Assembly: GCA_017540505.1 (NCBI GenBank)
Contig: JAFYAW010000030.1
Span: 1 to 64,000, forward strand
DNA from: Bacteroidales bacterium
Lineage (GTDB): Bacteria; Bacteroidota; Bacteroidia; Bacteroidales; WCHB1-69
Reading direction: 5' to 3'
Length of the DNA stretch: 64,000 nucleotides
Shown here: positions 62,542 to 64,000 of the stretch, piece after piece
Numbering within the stretch: the stretch's first letter is position 1
How the letters are laid out: every line of letters starts with the position of its first letter
Notes under the pieces: model-generated
Seen by the model: only the letters and a program-made list of their open reading frames with translations
Database searches by the model: none
Told to the model about the DNA's origin: nothing
Made by a program: the position numbers and the translations under genes

Positions 62542-62653
62542 TCATCCACCAGCCGGTTGGGTGTTTGAAGTCTTTTTATCTGTGAATGTGTTTGTTCTGC
62601 AACACGTATGAGGTTAATTTCCGAAAGTTGGTTCAACGTGTCGGATAATTGAT

Positions 62654-62661
62654 TATTTTTG
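62654..62661 (+). promoter_or_regulatory. -7 box for the DUF3857 protein
   Basis: TATTTTTG lies 65 bases before the ATG at 62727. Confidence 0.55.
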
Positions 62662-62726
62662 CTGCGGAAAAGGATTCATAGAATCATAAATGTATTTGTT
62701 TGTCATAAACTAAATAGGATTTGTTC

Positions 62727-64000
62727 ATGAGAAAAAATATAAAACGCCTCTCTCTTCTGGTTCTTCTGCTTGTAATAACACAGACTGCTTTTTGTGGTAA
62801 ACCCAAGCCCGATGCCGTTTATCATCTTATCCGGAAAGAATTCAAGATAAATGAAGATGGCTCTACCGATATGCGCTTCCGGAAGGAGATGCAGCTCTTC
62901 TCGTATGATGCCTTCTTCCATACATACGGTGAAACGCTTATTCCCTATAATACGGATTTCCAAACGCTTACCATTAACGAAGCATACACTGTCCGCAAAG
63001 ATGGCAGCAAGGTGGAAACCCCGGCCAATGCTTTCAACCCGAGTCTGCCCGCTGGCTGCACCGATTGCGAACGTTTCAATACCATCCGGGAGATGGTGGT
63101 TACGCACACGGCTTTGGAGTATGATGCCACCATCGTGCTGGATTATACCATCCATACGGAAGCGAATTTCTTAGGCATTTGGATGGAACGGGTGGACTTG
63201 TGCGAGCCGGCACCCGTGGAACGCTATGAGGTTTCCGTCACCCTGCCCGCTGAATACAGTCTTCAGTATGTGGTCAACTGCTATGGCCGCCAGATGCAAC
63301 CTGCGAAGGACACACAGAATCTTCAATACCGGATGAGCTGGGTGTTCGAGGACTTGCCCCAGCGTCCGGCCGACGCTTACCTGCCGCACGATTATCTGCC
63401 TTTTATGATGATGACCACCATTGCCGACCCGACGGCTTTCATGAGCGAGCTGACCTTCCAGAATGCCTTTGTTCCAGTGGAGAAGAACTTTTACAGCGAG
63501 GCGGCGGCTATCACGGTGCATGCTGCTTCTGATATTGATAAAATGCTGGCCCTCCGCAACTATGTGGCGGATATGATCCATACCAACGATGTGTCGCTGA
63601 AGCAGATGAACTACATCGTCGCTTCCCCGTCTACGGTTTGGCAGACCAATTGCGGCAGTAGAGTGGACAAGGATTTGCTGCTCGCGACGTTGCTGCGCGC
63701 CTCGGGTTTTCGGACGGAATTCGGATTGCTGTATGGCAATCTTATGGATGATGCCGAGAGTGCTGTGAAGGTGACTGTTCAGAACGAAGATTTTTATATC
63801 TCGTCATCGGTGAAGTCGCCCAAGAGTCTCTCGGTGCTCAAAGCCGGCGATTCGTTCCTCTCGCAACAAGGGTATATTCAGAATTTTATCAAGCAACTGG
63901 GATCTGTGGACGTGGCCGCGGATGTGGAAGTGTTGATGGCGGATGGTTCCATGAAGACGAAAGTGAATGTTCAGCGGGCGGATGTCCGCACTTCGCAGTC
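62727..64000 (+). CDS. Secreted DUF3857/transglutaminase-like protein, truncated by window end
   Basis: The frame is open from the ATG at 62727 to the last base (424 codons visible). The signal peptide (RLSLLVLLLVITQTAFCG) is followed by a DUF3857 domain (about 28-230; YHLIRKEFKINEDGSTDMRF, EYDATIVLDYTIHTEANFLG). A transglutaminase-like region (about 255-360) keeps the Cys in WQTNCGSRVDKDLLLATLLR, but where His and Asp are expected the sequence reads AVKVTVQNEDFYISSSV, so the triad seems incomplete in the visible part. It is a paralogue of the 32126-34063 protein, which has all three residues. The C terminus is beyond the window. Confidence 0.85.
   Translation, partial: MRKNIKRLSLLVLLLVITQTAFCGKPKPDAVYHLIRKEFKINEDGSTDMRFRKEMQLFSYDAFFHTYGETLIPYNTDFQTLTINEAYTVRKDGSKVETPANAFNPSLPAGCTDCERFNTIREMVVTHTALEYDATIVLDYTIHTEANFLGIWMERVDLCEPAPVERYEVSVTLPAEYSLQYVVNCYGRQMQPAKDTQNLQYRMSWVFEDLPQRPADAYLPHDYLPFMMMTTIADPTAFMSELTFQNAFVPVEKNFYSEAAAITVHAASDIDKMLALRNYVADMIHTNDVSLKQMNYIVASPSTVWQTNCGSRVDKDLLLATLLRASGFRTEFGLLYGNLMDDAESAVKVTVQNEDFYISSSVKSPKSLSVLKAGDSFLSQQGYIQNFIKQLGSVDVAADVEVLMADGSMKTKVNVQRADVRTSQ

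Overview
The window reads as a chromosomal stretch of an uncultured member of the Bacteroidota, most likely a gut-type anaerobe of the order Bacteroidales. The evidence is the family content and the promoters. Two secreted proteins carry type IX secretion (T9SS) C-terminal sorting domains. There are TonB-dependent receptors, DUF5689 lipoproteins, a FeoA-FeoB fusion with its small Cys-rich partner, an AAA_14/DUF4143 ATPase, Rnf subunits and lysine-fermentation enzymes. Upstream of many genes lies the Bacteroidota -7 box TAnnTTTG. Species-level placement is not possible from this sequence alone.

Layout. 1-7855 is a type I restriction-modification locus: hsdM 3' end, a membrane/coiled-coil gene, hsdS, a possible nuclease, an AAA ATPase plus TOPRIM-like pair with its own promoter, then hsdR. 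It ends in a duplicated 107-bp segment containing a relic of a tRNA 3' end, next to tRNA-Ser(CGA) on the minus strand. 8439-16724 holds a T9SS-secreted DUF5689 protein and, divergent to it, an operon of a TonB-dependent receptor-like barrel, two DUF5689 lipoproteins and ribBA. 16755-19470 holds a PhnP-like metallohydrolase, a stand-alone riboflavin kinase domain and sufB. 19431-20499 has no convincing gene but contains a 680-bp imperfect palindrome.

20500-25926 encodes envelope proteins (DUF5362-like, an outer-membrane barrel receptor, a small barrel) and a NhaD-type antiporter. 26296-30261 has a carboxyltransferase subunit whose biotinyl-like domain lacks the biotin lysine, a CPBP protease and the lysine-fermentation pair kal-kce. 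30348-36860 holds a TlpA-like thiol-disulfide protein, a transglutaminase-like protein, two FKBP-type isomerases and a DHH phosphoesterase. 36948-41087 is a TolC-family gene and rnfD-G-E-A without rnfB and rnfC. 41139-46079 looks like one operon: porin-like barrel, nucleoside-recognition-type membrane protein, 5'-nucleotidase N-terminal domain and a CPA2 antiporter.

46268-54282 is more accessory: a large secreted amidase with a CUB domain, an AAA_14/DUF4143 ATPase bracketed by palindromic repeats, a small AT-rich lipoprotein, a Fic remnant and a class A penicillin-binding protein. 54643-64000 returns to housekeeping functions: a UvrA paralogue, mnmA, a metallo-beta-lactamase-fold hydrolase, feoAB with its small partner, and the start of a DUF3857 protein cut by the window end.

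The most interesting region is 362-4536. Four non-core genes sit inside the restriction operon, and the ATPase/TOPRIM-like pair is positioned to be co-transcribed with hsdR. The combination resembles known restriction-linked defence add-ons (RloAB, PARIS, PrrC), but I cannot match it to a named system from sequence alone.
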